In this document: one piece after another, positions 8,404 through 16,804 of the stretch
Numbering within the stretch: the first letter of the stretch is position 1
Layout of the letters: each line of letters starts with the position of its first letter
Assembly: GCF_004745645.1 (NCBI RefSeq)
Contig: NZ_SRMB01000001.1
Span: 62,001 to 126,000, forward strand
Length of the DNA: 64,000 bases
Source: Hymenobacter metallicola
GTDB taxonomy: Bacteria; Bacteroidota; Bacteroidia; Cytophagales; Hymenobacteraceae
Reading direction: 5' to 3'
Program-made: the position numbers and the translations under genes
Notes under the pieces: model-generated
The model's database searches: none
The model's input: only the letters and a program-made list of their open reading frames with translations
What the model was told of the DNA's origin: nothing

Positions 8404-9225
8404 TTACAAGCTCCGTACATAGGCCGCCATTTTCTCCCGTAGGGCCGCATCAGGCAGCAGGCCGGTACCGGCTGTTAGGTTGTCGGCCAGGTGGGCCGGG
8501 TTGCTGGTGCCCGGAATCACGCAGGTAACGGCGGGGTGGGAGAGGATAAACTTGAGCAAGTATTCGGGCCAGCTGCTGATGCCCACCTCCGTAGCCCAGG
8601 GCGGCAGGCGCTGGCCCCGCACCCGGGCCAGCAGGTTGCCCTCCGTGAAAGGCCGGTTGATGAGGGTAGCCACGCCCAGCTCGGCCGCGGCGGGCAGCAG
8701 GCGCTGCTCGGCGTGCCGGTCCAGGATGGAGTAGTTGAACTGCACAAAGTCGAACGGCTCCTGGCGCAGCACCCGCTCCAGCTCGGCGTGCATCGAGTCG
8801 GTATAGTGCGTGATGCCCAGGTAGCGCACCTTGCCCGCCGCCTGCCAGTCGCGCAGGGTAGGCAGGTGGGTTTGCCAGTCGAGCAGGTTGTGAATCTGGA
8901 GCAAATCGAGGCGGGGCCGCCGCAGCTTGCGCATCGAGTCCTGCAGCTGCCGGATACCCGCTTCCCGGCCCCGGGTCCAGACTTTCGTGGCGTAGAAAAG
9001 CTCGTCCTGGGCGGGCAGCGGCTTGGTTAGTTCGCCCACCACCTCTTCGGCCCGGCCGTACATCGGCGAGGAATCAATGACGCTGGCCCCGGCTTGGTGC
9101 AGGGTTTCCAGGGTCTGAAGCAGCGGCGGGTGCTGGCTGGGACTGCGCACATCAAAGGTTTGCCAGGTGCCCAGCCCCACAACGGGCAGCTGCTCCTGGC
9201 TGGCGGGAATAAGGCGCGTTAGCAT
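8404..9225 (-). CDS. Aldo/keto reductase
   Basis: NADPH-dependent carbonyl reductase of the AKR superfamily, 273 aa. It opens with VVGLGTWQTF, keeps catalytic Asp and Tyr (SVIDSSPMYGRAEE), Lys (FYATKVWTRG) and His (LLQIHNLLDW), and ends with the cofactor-side segment CVIPGTSNPAHLADN. The ATG at 9225 is chosen over a TTG at 9258. It follows the sugar dehydrogenase gene by 47 bp on the same strand, so co-transcription is likely. Unlike the broken paralogue at 3194, this copy is intact; the two are only distantly alike. Confidence 0.85.
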   Translation of the reverse strand: MLTRLIPASQEQLPVVGLGTWQTFDVRSPSQHPPLLQTLETLHQAGASVIDSSPMYGRAEEVVGELTKPLPAQDELFYATKVWTRGREAGIRQLQDSMRKLRRPRLDLLQIHNLLDWQTHLPTLRDWQAAGKVRYLGITHYTDSMHAELERVLRQEPFDFVQFNYSILDRHAEQRLLPAAAELGVATLINRPFTEGNLLARVRGQRLPPWATEVGISSWPEYLLKFILSHPAVTCVIPGTSNPAHLADNLTAGTGLLPDAALREKMAAYVRSL

Positions 9226-9272
9226 AGAAAGGTAAGTTGGGTGGGAAGCATAAGGCAACTGACTACTTAGGG

Positions 9273-11000
9273 CTACTGTTGGCGCAGGCCGCTGAGCAAG
9301 GCCGGAGCGTTCTTGAGCACCTGCTGCTGTTGCTGGGTGGTAAGCCTCGGTTGAAGCAGCAGGTCAAATAAGGGTTGCTGAGCGGGCGGCAGGCCGGCGC
9401 GCTTTACCCGGCGGTCCTGGGGCTTAAGCTGTTGCGCCAGCGTGGTAGCCTCGCGCAGGGCTTGCTCGGGAGTCAGAACTTGCTTGCTCGGGGCGGGGCC
9501 CGCCACACCCCCGTCGAGGTACGTAAACTCCAGAATACAGCCCTTGCAAGCCGTGCCCTGGGGCGCTTCCTCCGAGGGGCCCGAGGTAACGGAGGTGCTG
9601 TCGGTGGCCAGGTAGAGCTTGCGGCCATCGGGCGAAATAGCCAGGTCGCGGTAGCGCACGGGGCCCCGAAAATACATCAGCGTGTCGGAGGCCACGCCGG
9701 TGCCGTCGGGCCGCAGTTGGAGCCGCACCAGCTTGCCTTTCTTCAGGGTCGGCAGCAGCAGGGAGCTTTGCCAGCCGGGAATAGTGGGCGCCGTGTACAC
9801 GTCCAGGCTGCTGGGCGCCTCCGAGTTCCAGGTGGGCGCGTCGGGGGCCTGGGCGCGGGTGCGGGTCAGCACGGTGGTCAGAAACTCCCGGCTCAGCGGG
9901 TAGAGCGAGAAAATCGGGTTGCGGTAGCTCAGCCCAATAACGGCCACGTTGGCTTTCTCACTGCTGATGGTGGGGTAGGTGGTGTGCCAGCGGCCGGGTA
10001 GGTCGGCGTGGTGAGAGGCCCCGGCGCTCAGGCCATTGTAGTTGCCATCGGCCGGCCCGATAACCAGGGGGTGCCCGTAGTTTTTGCCCGGCTCAATCAG
10101 GTTAATTTCGTCGTCGGAATACGGGCCGTGCTCCGACGAGTACAGCCGGCCCGTGCGGCCCACCACGGCAAAGGCCAGCCCCTGGGCGTTGCGGTGGCCC
10201 AGGCTCCAGACGGCATTCTGGGCTTTCTTTTTGTTGAAAGGATTATCGTTCGGAATCCACTGGTCGGCAGGGGCCGCATCGGCGTCGGGCTCGGTGTTGA
10301 AGCGCAGCACTTTGCCCTCGTAGCTCTCGGGCTGCTGAGCGTGATTGGGCCGCCCGCCGTTGTCGAACTGCCCGGCTCCCAGGTCGCCGACGGTGTAGAA
10401 TAGGTAGTCGTGCCCGGCCACCGGGGCCACTAGGAGGCGGCCGGCATTGTGGTCGTTGCTGCCCGGAATGGTGTCGCACAGCACCTGGGGCCGGCGCAGG
10501 GTCTGGGCCGCGGCGTCGTACTCGTAGCGCACCAGGCGGGTGGTGAAGAAATTGCCCCCGTGGTGGGGGGCGCTGCCCTTGCCCGGCTGCCCGGCCCCGG
10601 CAAACTGGTAGATGTAGGCCAGGTACACGTAGGGCTTGCCCTGCAGCAGCTGCGGATGCACGGCCAGGCCCATCAGCCCGCCCTGGGGCCAGGGCTTGCC
10701 GCCGTCGAGGGAGTCGGGAATCTTGTCGTAGCGCGGAAACTGCCGTTCCCGGCTGAGGTCCAGCACCACGCGCCGGGCTCCGGTGATGGGGTCGAGGCGG
10801 CTGACGCGGTAGCCGCGGGCCTCCGTGACCCACAGCGCGTGGTCGGGGCCGTAGGCCACTTCCCACGGGTCGCTGAGCTGCTGCACCACTATGCGCCGGG
10901 CAAACCGTTCGCCCAGCGGCCCGGTCACGATGGTTTGGGCCGCGGCCCGTTGGCCAAACAAGGCGGTCAGGCTCCACAGGAGCAGAAGTCGTAGCCGCAT
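9273..11000 (-). CDS. PQQ-dependent sugar dehydrogenase, secreted
   Basis: Soluble quinoprotein glucose/sorbosone dehydrogenase type protein, 575 aa, with a cleavable signal peptide (to AAAQT, about residue 22). The beta-propeller shows the typical early strand (DPWEVAYGPDHALWVTEARG), GLMGLAVHPQLL, HNAGRLLVAP, NAQGLAFAV and SSEHGPYSDDEINLIEPG with GKNYGHP. These fit the family's PQQ/Ca2+ propeller. It would oxidise aldose sugars in the periplasm and pass electrons to the respiratory chain (family knowledge). A roughly 100-residue C-terminal extension after the propeller (about 470-575) is predicted helical and of unknown role. No PQQ synthesis genes are in the window. Confidence 0.85.
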   Translation of the reverse strand: MRLRLLLLWSLTALFGQRAAAQTIVTGPLGERFARRIVVQQLSDPWEVAYGPDHALWVTEARGYRVSRLDPITGARRVVLDLSRERQFPRYDKIPDSLDGGKPWPQGGLMGLAVHPQLLQGKPYVYLAYIYQFAGAGQPGKGSAPHHGGNFFTTRLVRYEYDAAAQTLRRPQVLCDTIPGSNDHNAGRLLVAPVAGHDYLFYTVGDLGAGQFDNGGRPNHAQQPESYEGKVLRFNTEPDADAAPADQWIPNDNPFNKKKAQNAVWSLGHRNAQGLAFAVVGRTGRLYSSEHGPYSDDEINLIEPGKNYGHPLVIGPADGNYNGLSAGASHHADLPGRWHTTYPTISSEKANVAVIGLSYRNPIFSLYPLSREFLTTVLTRTRAQAPDAPTWNSEAPSSLDVYTAPTIPGWQSSLLLPTLKKGKLVRLQLRPDGTGVASDTLMYFRGPVRYRDLAISPDGRKLYLATDSTSVTSGPSEEAPQGTACKGCILEFTYLDGGVAGPAPSKQVLTPEQALREATTLAQQLKPQDRRVKRAGLPPAQQPLFDLLLQPRLTTQQQQQVLKNAPALLSGLRQQ

Positions 11001-11154
11001 GAACCTAAGATTTCAGGAGTAAGTATTCCAGTTGACAGGCGGAATACTTACTCCGGGTTCCGGGCTTATGTTATGCTTGAGCCTGGTCGGGCGGGCCCGG
11101 ACACTACGCCCGCGCCGCCCTTGCCAGTCTGGGTTCTACAGCCACCTAACCGGC

Positions 11155-12033
11155 TTATTCATCGTCTTCAAACTTGCCCATGCCGCCGCTTTCAAAGTCG
11201 GCAATGGCCTGCACCAGCTCCTGGTTGGTGTTCATCACGAACGGGCCGTAGGTAGCCAGGGGCTCTTCAATCGGTTCGCCGGCCAGCACCAGCAGCACCG
11301 CGTCTTCGGTAGCCGTGAGCTGCACGGCGGGCGAGTCCCAGCCGAAGACCACGAGCTGCTTGGTGGTGGCCGGGCGGTTGCCGTGCAGCAGTACGCTGCC
11401 CTTGACCACGTAGATACCCACGTTGTAGTCGGCCGGCAGGTGCAGGATGGTTTCGGCGCCCTGGCTGAGCTGCACGTCGAGCAGGGTGATGGGGGAGAAG
11501 GTTTCGGCCGGACCAATGACGTGTTCGTAGCTGCCGGCAATGACGCGGATGGTGCCCCGGCCCTCGGCTACCGGCACGGCTGGAATAGCCGCAGCCCGAA
11601 TATTCTGGTAGCGGGGCGGGGCCATTTTGTCGCGCTTGGGCACGTTTACCCACAGTTGGAGCAGCTCGAGGGTGCCGCCCTGGCGGGCAAACTCCCGCTC
11701 GTGGCGCTCCTCGTGCAACAGGCCCGCCCCGGCCGTCATCCACTGCACGTCGCCGGGCCCGAGCGTGCCGCTGTGGCCGGCCGTGTCGCGGTGGGCCAGG
11801 GCGCCTTCGTACACCACCGTCACGGTTTCGAAGCCGCGGTGGGGGTGGGGCGGGGTGCCCAGGGGCTTGTCCGTCGGCGCTACCGGCATGGGGCCGGTGT
11901 GGTCGATGAGCAGGTAGGGGCTGAGCTGGCGGATGCGCGGCCCGGGCATGGGGCTGGTCACGTCGAAGCCGTCGCCCACGATTTTCTTGTTGCCGTCGAT
12001 AACCTGGAAGATTCTGCGAAAGGTGGTGCTCAT
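11155..12033 (-). CDS. Pirin family protein
   Basis: Bicupin of the pirin family, 292 aa. The N-terminal cupin has the metal-site pattern PHPHRGFETVTVVYEGALAH with a later HEERHE; the C-terminal cupin covers about residues 170-285. Bacterial pirins include quercetin dioxygenases and redox-sensing partner proteins; which applies here cannot be told. The ATG at 12033 is preferred over upstream extension in frame because the family N-terminus (TFRRIFQVIDG) begins there. It is a single gene, divergent from the SseB-like gene. Confidence 0.88.
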   Translation of the reverse strand: MSTTFRRIFQVIDGNKKIVGDGFDVTSPMPGPRIRQLSPYLLIDHTGPMPVAPTDKPLGTPPHPHRGFETVTVVYEGALAHRDTAGHSGTLGPGDVQWMTAGAGLLHEERHEREFARQGGTLELLQLWVNVPKRDKMAPPRYQNIRAAAIPAVPVAEGRGTIRVIAGSYEHVIGPAETFSPITLLDVQLSQGAETILHLPADYNVGIYVVKGSVLLHGNRPATTKQLVVFGWDSPAVQLTATEDAVLLVLAGEPIEEPLATYGPFVMNTNQELVQAIADFESGGMGKFEDDE

Positions 12034-12268
12034 GGAAAGGCTGGTCGGATGCTGTGCTTGGTTGCTATACGAAGAAAAGCCAGCGGCGAAATGTTTACTG
12101 CCTGGTAGCCCGTGCAAGTGATTCGTCAGCCGTTCAGCTTGTTAGGGAAGTATGCTTCCGGCCTTGGCGCCGGTAGCTTGGGCGTCCGGGCCGGAATGCC
12201 GTAGTTGCGCCGCTGGCCCCGGGGCTCCGGGGCGTTAGCAGCACAGGGTATACCCCAACGCTACGCAG

Positions 12269-13081
12269 ATGAATTTTTTAAAGAAGCTATTTCGTCGTCC
12301 CGACTCACCCGCGGCAGCGGCTCCTGTTCCTACCTCAACTCCCACTCCGGATAATAGTCGTTTGCTTGCCCTACTCACCACTTTCGGCCAGAAGCCAACG
12401 GCTGAAAACTACGGGGCCGTGCTGCAGGAAATACTAGCCGGGAATTCCTTTTTGCTGCTGCCTTCGGTCAATAGCGGGGCGGGAAAAGAAGGCTGGCAGA
12501 CCCTGGAAAGCGGCTCGAAGCTGACGCTGGCCTCGGTTTTCAACCAGGATGGCCTACAGGTGCTGGGTGCCTTCAGCGACGAAAGCGCCCTGCTGCACTG
12601 GACCCAACAGCCCACCGAGTACACGGCCCTGCGCACCCAGGATGTAGTAGAGTTCTGCGAGCAGCACCTCATTGATCGGGTGGTCATCAACAGCGGGCTG
12701 CCGAGCATGTTTGTAATGGAGCGCAGCCGGGAGAATATTCGGGAAACCGTTATCGAGGAACCCACGCAGGTGCTGGTGGGTACGCCCCAGCACCCCCTGC
12801 CCGATACGGTGCTGGCCAAGCTCAGCGCCAATTTCCAGCGGATTGGGGTCGTGGAAGAAGCCTACCAGTACGCCCAGCAGCTGAACGGCGAAACGAGCAT
12901 TGTGCTGGGCATCGTGCTGGCTACTGCCTCCGACGATGCCACGGCCGCCCTGCACCACGCCGTGAATACGTCCCTGCAGAACGAAAGCCTGACCGTGCCG
13001 CTTGATCTGATGGTGATAGAAGATGCCGAGTGGCTGGCCACGGTGCGCGGCATCCATAATTCCTTGTTCTACCAGCGGTAG
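12269..13081 (+). CDS. SseB-like protein (enhanced serine sensitivity family)
   Basis: Cytosolic protein of 270 aa. After a basic Pro/Ala-rich N-terminus, an SseB N-terminal-type domain covers about residues 35-150 (NSFLLLPSVNSG, ALRTQDVVEFCEQ), and an SseB C-terminal-type domain about 160-268 (VLVGTPQHPLPDTVLAKL, VEEAYQYAQQL, VIEDAEW). The biochemical role of the family is not established; E. coli SseB affects serine sensitivity. Assignment rests on overall pattern rather than catalytic motifs. Start ATG at 12269 with no competitor. Confidence 0.65.
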   Translation: MNFLKKLFRRPDSPAAAAPVPTSTPTPDNSRLLALLTTFGQKPTAENYGAVLQEILAGNSFLLLPSVNSGAGKEGWQTLESGSKLTLASVFNQDGLQVLGAFSDESALLHWTQQPTEYTALRTQDVVEFCEQHLIDRVVINSGLPSMFVMERSRENIRETVIEEPTQVLVGTPQHPLPDTVLAKLSANFQRIGVVEEAYQYAQQLNGETSIVLGIVLATASDDATAALHHAVNTSLQNESLTVPLDLMVIEDAEWLATVRGIHNSLFYQR

Positions 13082-13108
13082 GGTAAGGTTATCTTTCAAA
13101 CGGGAAGC

Positions 13109-13411
13109 ATGTATTACTTCAAACGCTTCTGGGACGAAACAACCGGCAATGAGTGGACCGGTAGCTGGGGAACCTCTTGCTTTTATTTCGAAACGGCGGC
13201 AGATTACTGGCCCACCCGCCAGATTCAGCTCTTCGACAACGGCAACGCGCTGAAATACACGACGGAGTTTGTGGAAGACCTATTTGGCGGGTTGGCCGAA
13301 TGCGCGCTGGACAAGGATGATTTTGAGCGCTACGCTATAGACGCGGCCGAATTTGAGTTGCTGTGGGCCACCGTATCACATTACCCGCACCGGTTCCAAC
13401 GCCTCTGTTGA
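13109..13411 (+). CDS. Hypothetical protein, 100 aa
   Basis: Small acidic, aromatic-rich soluble protein (YYFKRFWDETTGNEW, RQIQLFDNGNALKY). Similar short proteins occur in Hymenobacter-type genomes; the pattern faintly resembles DUF6881, but I cannot confirm this. A separate -7 element (TATCTTTC) lies about 15 nt upstream of the ATG, so it may not depend on the SseB-like gene 27 bp upstream. Function unknown. Confidence 0.6.
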   Translation: MYYFKRFWDETTGNEWTGSWGTSCFYFETAADYWPTRQIQLFDNGNALKYTTEFVEDLFGGLAECALDKDDFERYAIDAAEFELLWATVSHYPHRFQRLC

Positions 13412-13420
13412 GCCGCCTTC

Positions 13421-13492
13421 TACACTTCATCCCCCTAATCCGACGCTTCGGCAACCTTTAGTTTCTGCGGGCCCGGCGGCCGCTCACCTTTG
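13421..13492 (+). promoter_or_regulatory. LytTR-type operator and promoter, copy A
   Basis: Direct repeats ACACTTCAT (13422-13430) and ACGCTTCGG (13443-13451) are separated by exactly 12 bp, the spacing of LytTR/AgrA/AlgR sites. Immediately downstream come TTTC (13462-13465) and, 19 bp on, CACCTTTG (13485-13492), matching the Bacteroidota -33/-7 layout. The whole block recurs at 15791-15862 with 57 of 70 bases equal. It drives the TonB receptor. The regulator is inferred to be the LytTR protein at 17917. Confidence 0.65.
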
Positions 13493-13515
13493 AGCATCAC
13501 TTCGCCGCTACCCCG

Positions 13516-15774
13516 ATGAAACGACTGTTACCCCTGTTGCTGCTGCTGCTGCTGCTGACTACGGCCTTCGCCGCGCTGGCCCAAACCACCCCTACTACCC
13601 TGAGCGGCACCGTCCGCGACGCCAATGGCCACGCGCTGCCAGGGGTCAACGTTTTTCTGAAAACCACCTTCGACGGGGCCAGCACCGACACGCTGGGCCG
13701 CTTCAAGTTCAGCACCCGCCAGACCGGTACCCTGCCGCTGGTGGTTACGCTGCTGGGCTACCAGGCCCAGGAGCAGCCCGTAGTGCTGAACGGCGCGGCC
13801 CAGCGCTTTGCCCTCACGCTGAAAGCCGTGCGCAACCAGCTCGGCGACGTGGTCATCACCTCGGGCACCTTCGAAGCCAGTGACACCAAGCGCAACACCA
13901 CCTTCTCGGCCCGCGACGTGGTGACGACGGCCGGAGCCTCGGCCGACGTGGCCGGCGCCCTGAATACGATGCCCGGCACCACCCGCAACGGGGAAGAAGG
14001 CAAGCTGTTTGTGCGCGGCGGCGGGGCCGGCGAAACCCGGCAGTACCTGGATGGGGTGCCCCTGCAAAGCCCCTACAATGCGGCCGTGTCGGGGATGCCG
14101 GCCCGGGGGCGGTTTTCGCCCATGCTCTTCAAGGGCATGGCCTTCAGCACCGGCGGCTACTCGGCCGAATATGGCCAGGCCCTCTCGGCGGTAGTAGCCC
14201 TGACCTCGGAAGATCTGGCGCCGGAAACCCAGACCGGCATTTCCCTGCTTTCCCTGGGCAGCCTGAGCCTCTCGCACCAGCACCGCTACGAGCGGGCCTC
14301 GGTGGCCGTCACGGCCGACTACCTGAACATGCGGCCCTACTTCGGGCTGGTGCCCCAGCGCATGCTCACGGCCTACGAGTCGGTGGGCGGCTCGGTGGCT
14401 TTGCGGCAAAAAACCGGGGAAATGGGCATGCTCAAAGTGTACGGGGCCTATACCCAGCAGCGCATCGGGGCCCGGCAGCCCAACGCCGAGTGGACCGGGG
14501 GCCAGCCCGTGCGCCTGAACTCGAACAATACCTACGTCAACACCACCTTCCGCAGTGCCCTGACCCGGGGCTGGTCGGTGCAGACGGGCGTGGCAGCTAC
14601 CCGCGACTACCAGGCCTCGGGCATCACCACGCGCCAGGCCAACTCGACCGACACCCAGGAGCAGAGCATGGGCGAGTTGGAGCAGTCGGTGGTGGGGCGC
14701 CTGGTACTCACCAACGACTCGGCCAGTGCCTACTGGAACCTGAAGCTGGGCCTGGAGGGCTTGGTGCAGCGCAACGAGCTGCGCTTCGTGGCCGAACCCT
14801 ACCGGACCATCTTCGGCCTGAATGAGCAGCGCGTGGCGGGCTTTGCCGAGTCCGATATTGCCTTCAGCAACAAGCTGGTGGGCCGCGTGGGCGGGCGGGG
14901 TGAATACTCGGCCGTGCTGGGCCGCTGGAATGCCGCTCCCCGGTTGGCACTGGCCTACCAGCTCAACGAGAAAACGCAGCTGTCGGGGGCCTGGGGCTAC
15001 TTTTTTCAGAACCCCGGCAACGACCTGCTGCTCCGGGCCGCCGACCCCGCCGCCCTGCGCTTCGAGCGGGCCCAACACCTGCAGCTGACTTACTTGCGCA
15101 GCTACGCCAGCCGCACCCTGCGCCTGGAGGCCTATTCCAAAACCTACGCCCAGCTGGTGCGCTACGACCTGCAGGGCGGCGTCTACGACCCGCAGCAGTG
15201 GATGCCCGCCGACCCGGCCAGCTACCGCAGCACCGGCACCGGCTACGCCCGGGGCGTAGACATGCTCTGGCGCGACAGGAAAACGGTGAAAAACGCGGAT
15301 TACTGGGTGAGCTACGGCTTTATTGACACCCGCCGCCAGCAGCGCTTCGACCCGGAGCTGGCCGTGCCCACCTTCGCGGCGCGCCACAACCTGAACGTAG
15401 TGGGCAAGTACTGGGTGGGCAAAATCCACACCCAGTTTGGAGCTACCTACACCTACAACAGCCCCCGCGTTTACTACAACCCCAACCGCCCCGACAGCTA
15501 CCACCAGGACCGCCTGCCCAGCTTCCAGGACTTCAGTTTGAACGCCAGCTACCTGACCAAGCTCTGGCATAACTTCACCATCGTGCACGTGAGCTGCACC
15601 AACGTGCTGGGCCGCCAGAATGTGTTTGGCTACCGCTATAGCGCCACGAAAGATGCCAGCGGCCAGTACGCCAGTACCGCCGTGCTGCCTTCGGCTCCCC
15701 GCATGGTGTTCGTGGCCCTGCTCATCTCCATCAACAAGAAGAACCCCGCCGACACCAACACCGCCCCGGAATAG
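13516..15774 (+). CDS. TonB-dependent receptor with carboxypeptidase-like N-terminal domain
   Basis: Outer-membrane active-transport receptor, 752 aa. Signal peptide to about residue 23 (LAQTT); carboxypeptidase-regulatory-like domain at about 30-115 (LSGTVRDANGHALPGVNVFL); plug at about 120-240 (LNTMPGTTRNGEEGKLFVRG, YSAEYGQALSAVVAL); beta-barrel to the C-terminus. No SusD partner is present, which argues against a classical polysaccharide locus. Its promoter shares a LytTR-type element with the next gene, and a LytS/LytTR pair follows, so regulated expression in response to an envelope signal is inferred. Ligand unknown. Confidence 0.88.
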   Translation: MKRLLPLLLLLLLLTTAFAALAQTTPTTLSGTVRDANGHALPGVNVFLKTTFDGASTDTLGRFKFSTRQTGTLPLVVTLLGYQAQEQPVVLNGAAQRFALTLKAVRNQLGDVVITSGTFEASDTKRNTTFSARDVVTTAGASADVAGALNTMPGTTRNGEEGKLFVRGGGAGETRQYLDGVPLQSPYNAAVSGMPARGRFSPMLFKGMAFSTGGYSAEYGQALSAVVALTSEDLAPETQTGISLLSLGSLSLSHQHRYERASVAVTADYLNMRPYFGLVPQRMLTAYESVGGSVALRQKTGEMGMLKVYGAYTQQRIGARQPNAEWTGGQPVRLNSNNTYVNTTFRSALTRGWSVQTGVAATRDYQASGITTRQANSTDTQEQSMGELEQSVVGRLVLTNDSASAYWNLKLGLEGLVQRNELRFVAEPYRTIFGLNEQRVAGFAESDIAFSNKLVGRVGGRGEYSAVLGRWNAAPRLALAYQLNEKTQLSGAWGYFFQNPGNDLLLRAADPAALRFERAQHLQLTYLRSYASRTLRLEAYSKTYAQLVRYDLQGGVYDPQQWMPADPASYRSTGTGYARGVDMLWRDRKTVKNADYWVSYGFIDTRRQQRFDPELAVPTFAARHNLNVVGKYWVGKIHTQFGATYTYNSPRVYYNPNRPDSYHQDRLPSFQDFSLNASYLTKLWHNFTIVHVSCTNVLGRQNVFGYRYSATKDASGQYASTAVLPSAPRMVFVALLISINKKNPADTNTAPE

Positions 15775-15790
15775 CTGGGCCCCGCCCCGC

Positions 15791-15862
15791 GACGCTTCAT
15801 CCGGCTGATCCGACGCTTCGGCAACCTTTAGTTTCAGCGCTGGCCGCGGCCGGCCACCTTTG
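15791..15862 (+). promoter_or_regulatory. LytTR-type operator and promoter, copy B
   Basis: Second copy of the 13421 element: repeats ACGCTTCAT (15792-15800) and ACGCTTCGG (15813-15821) with a 12-bp gap, then TTTC (15832-15835), 19 bp, and CACCTTTG (15855-15862). Twenty-five consecutive bases (15811-15835) are identical to copy A. It drives the periplasmic protein gene at 15915. Confidence 0.65.
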
Positions 15863-15914
15863 GATCATACTCTTTCGCCTCACCAGAAATCATTCATCCT
15901 TACCACGTTTCGCC

Positions 15915-16649
15915 ATGAACAACACGCTGCTCATCCTCGCCCTTACCGCCGCTTCCTTCTCCGCCGCTGCCCAGCAGCCCGCCACTAAGGCGGCTCCCGC
16001 CACTAAGGCGGCTCCCGCCACGACGACTGCCGCCCCCGCCGGCTACGCCGACATGATGGCCGCCACCATCAAGGAGCTTAACAGCACCGGCGACCCGGCC
16101 CAGCTTCAGGAAATCGTCAGCAAGTTTGAGCGGGCCGCCGCGGCCGTGCCCACCGACTGGCTGCCCCAGTACTACCAGGCCTACGGTCGGCTGCTGGTTA
16201 GCTTTCAAAGCAAGGAGGAAGGCGAGGTGAAAGACAAATACCTGGACCAGGCCGAAGCCGCGCTGGCCCAGGCCCGCAAGCTGGGCGGGGAAGAGTCGGA
16301 GCTGCTGGTGCTGCAGGCCTACATCTACCAGGCCCGGCTGGGCATTTCGCCCATGGCCCGCTCCATGAAGTACTCGAAGATGGTAAGCGAAACGCTGGCC
16401 CAGGCTAAGAAGCTGAACCCGGCCAACCCGCGCATCTACCTCGTGGAGGGCAACAACCTGCACTTCACGCCCAAGATGTTCGGGGGCGGGCCCGAGGTAG
16501 CCAAGCCCGTGTTTGAGGAAGCCCAGGCCCGGTACGCCGCCTTTAAGCCAGCCACCCCACTGATGCCCAACTGGGGCGAGCGGCAGGTGCAAGGCCGCCT
16601 GAAGGCCTACGCCGCGCAGGCCGCCACCCCGGCGCCGGCCGCTAAGTAA
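15915..16649 (+). CDS. Periplasmic TPR-like protein
   Basis: Exported helical-repeat protein, 244 aa. A signal peptide ends near residue 19 (FSAAAQQ); a short Ala/Pro/Thr/Lys linker follows, built partly from a repeated PATKAA unit (tandem DNA copies at 15981-16019). The rest is TPR-like helices (ELLVLQAYIYQARLG, KLNPANPRIYLVEGNNLHF). It probably serves as a binding or scaffold protein in the periplasm. It has its own promoter, a copy of the one before the TonB receptor, suggesting matched expression rather than a single operon. Exact role unknown. Confidence 0.75.
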   Translation: MNNTLLILALTAASFSAAAQQPATKAAPATKAAPATTTAAPAGYADMMAATIKELNSTGDPAQLQEIVSKFERAAAAVPTDWLPQYYQAYGRLLVSFQSKEEGEVKDKYLDQAEAALAQARKLGGEESELLVLQAYIYQARLGISPMARSMKYSKMVSETLAQAKKLNPANPRIYLVEGNNLHFTPKMFGGGPEVAKPVFEEAQARYAAFKPATPLMPNWGERQVQGRLKAYAAQAATPAPAAK

Positions 16650-16666
16650 GGCCCAGCTACCCAGTG

Positions 16667-16707
16667 CCGTGCCCCGCCTGGCTCAGCAGTTTCCAGGCGG
16701 GGCACGG
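16667..16707. terminator. Strong hairpin after the TPR-like gene
   Basis: Perfect 15-bp stem (16667-16681 with 16693-16707) and 11-nt loop, 18 bp after the stop. No T-run follows, so it may be an attenuator or a transcript-end stabiliser rather than a classical terminator. It also argues that the kinase gene begins downstream of it. Confidence 0.55.
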
Positions 16708-16804
16708 CGTTGTGCGGGTAACCCGTGTTCTTGCTACTTCCTTCGCCGCCAGCCCGTATCTTGCCATGCCTGCTTCGTTGTTTTCGTTCGGCGCCACTTT
16801 CTCT

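Noticed and set aside
13528..15588. A 686-codon leftward open frame antisense to the TonB receptor gene
   Set aside because: Same GC effect. The rightward frame has signal peptide, plug and barrel.
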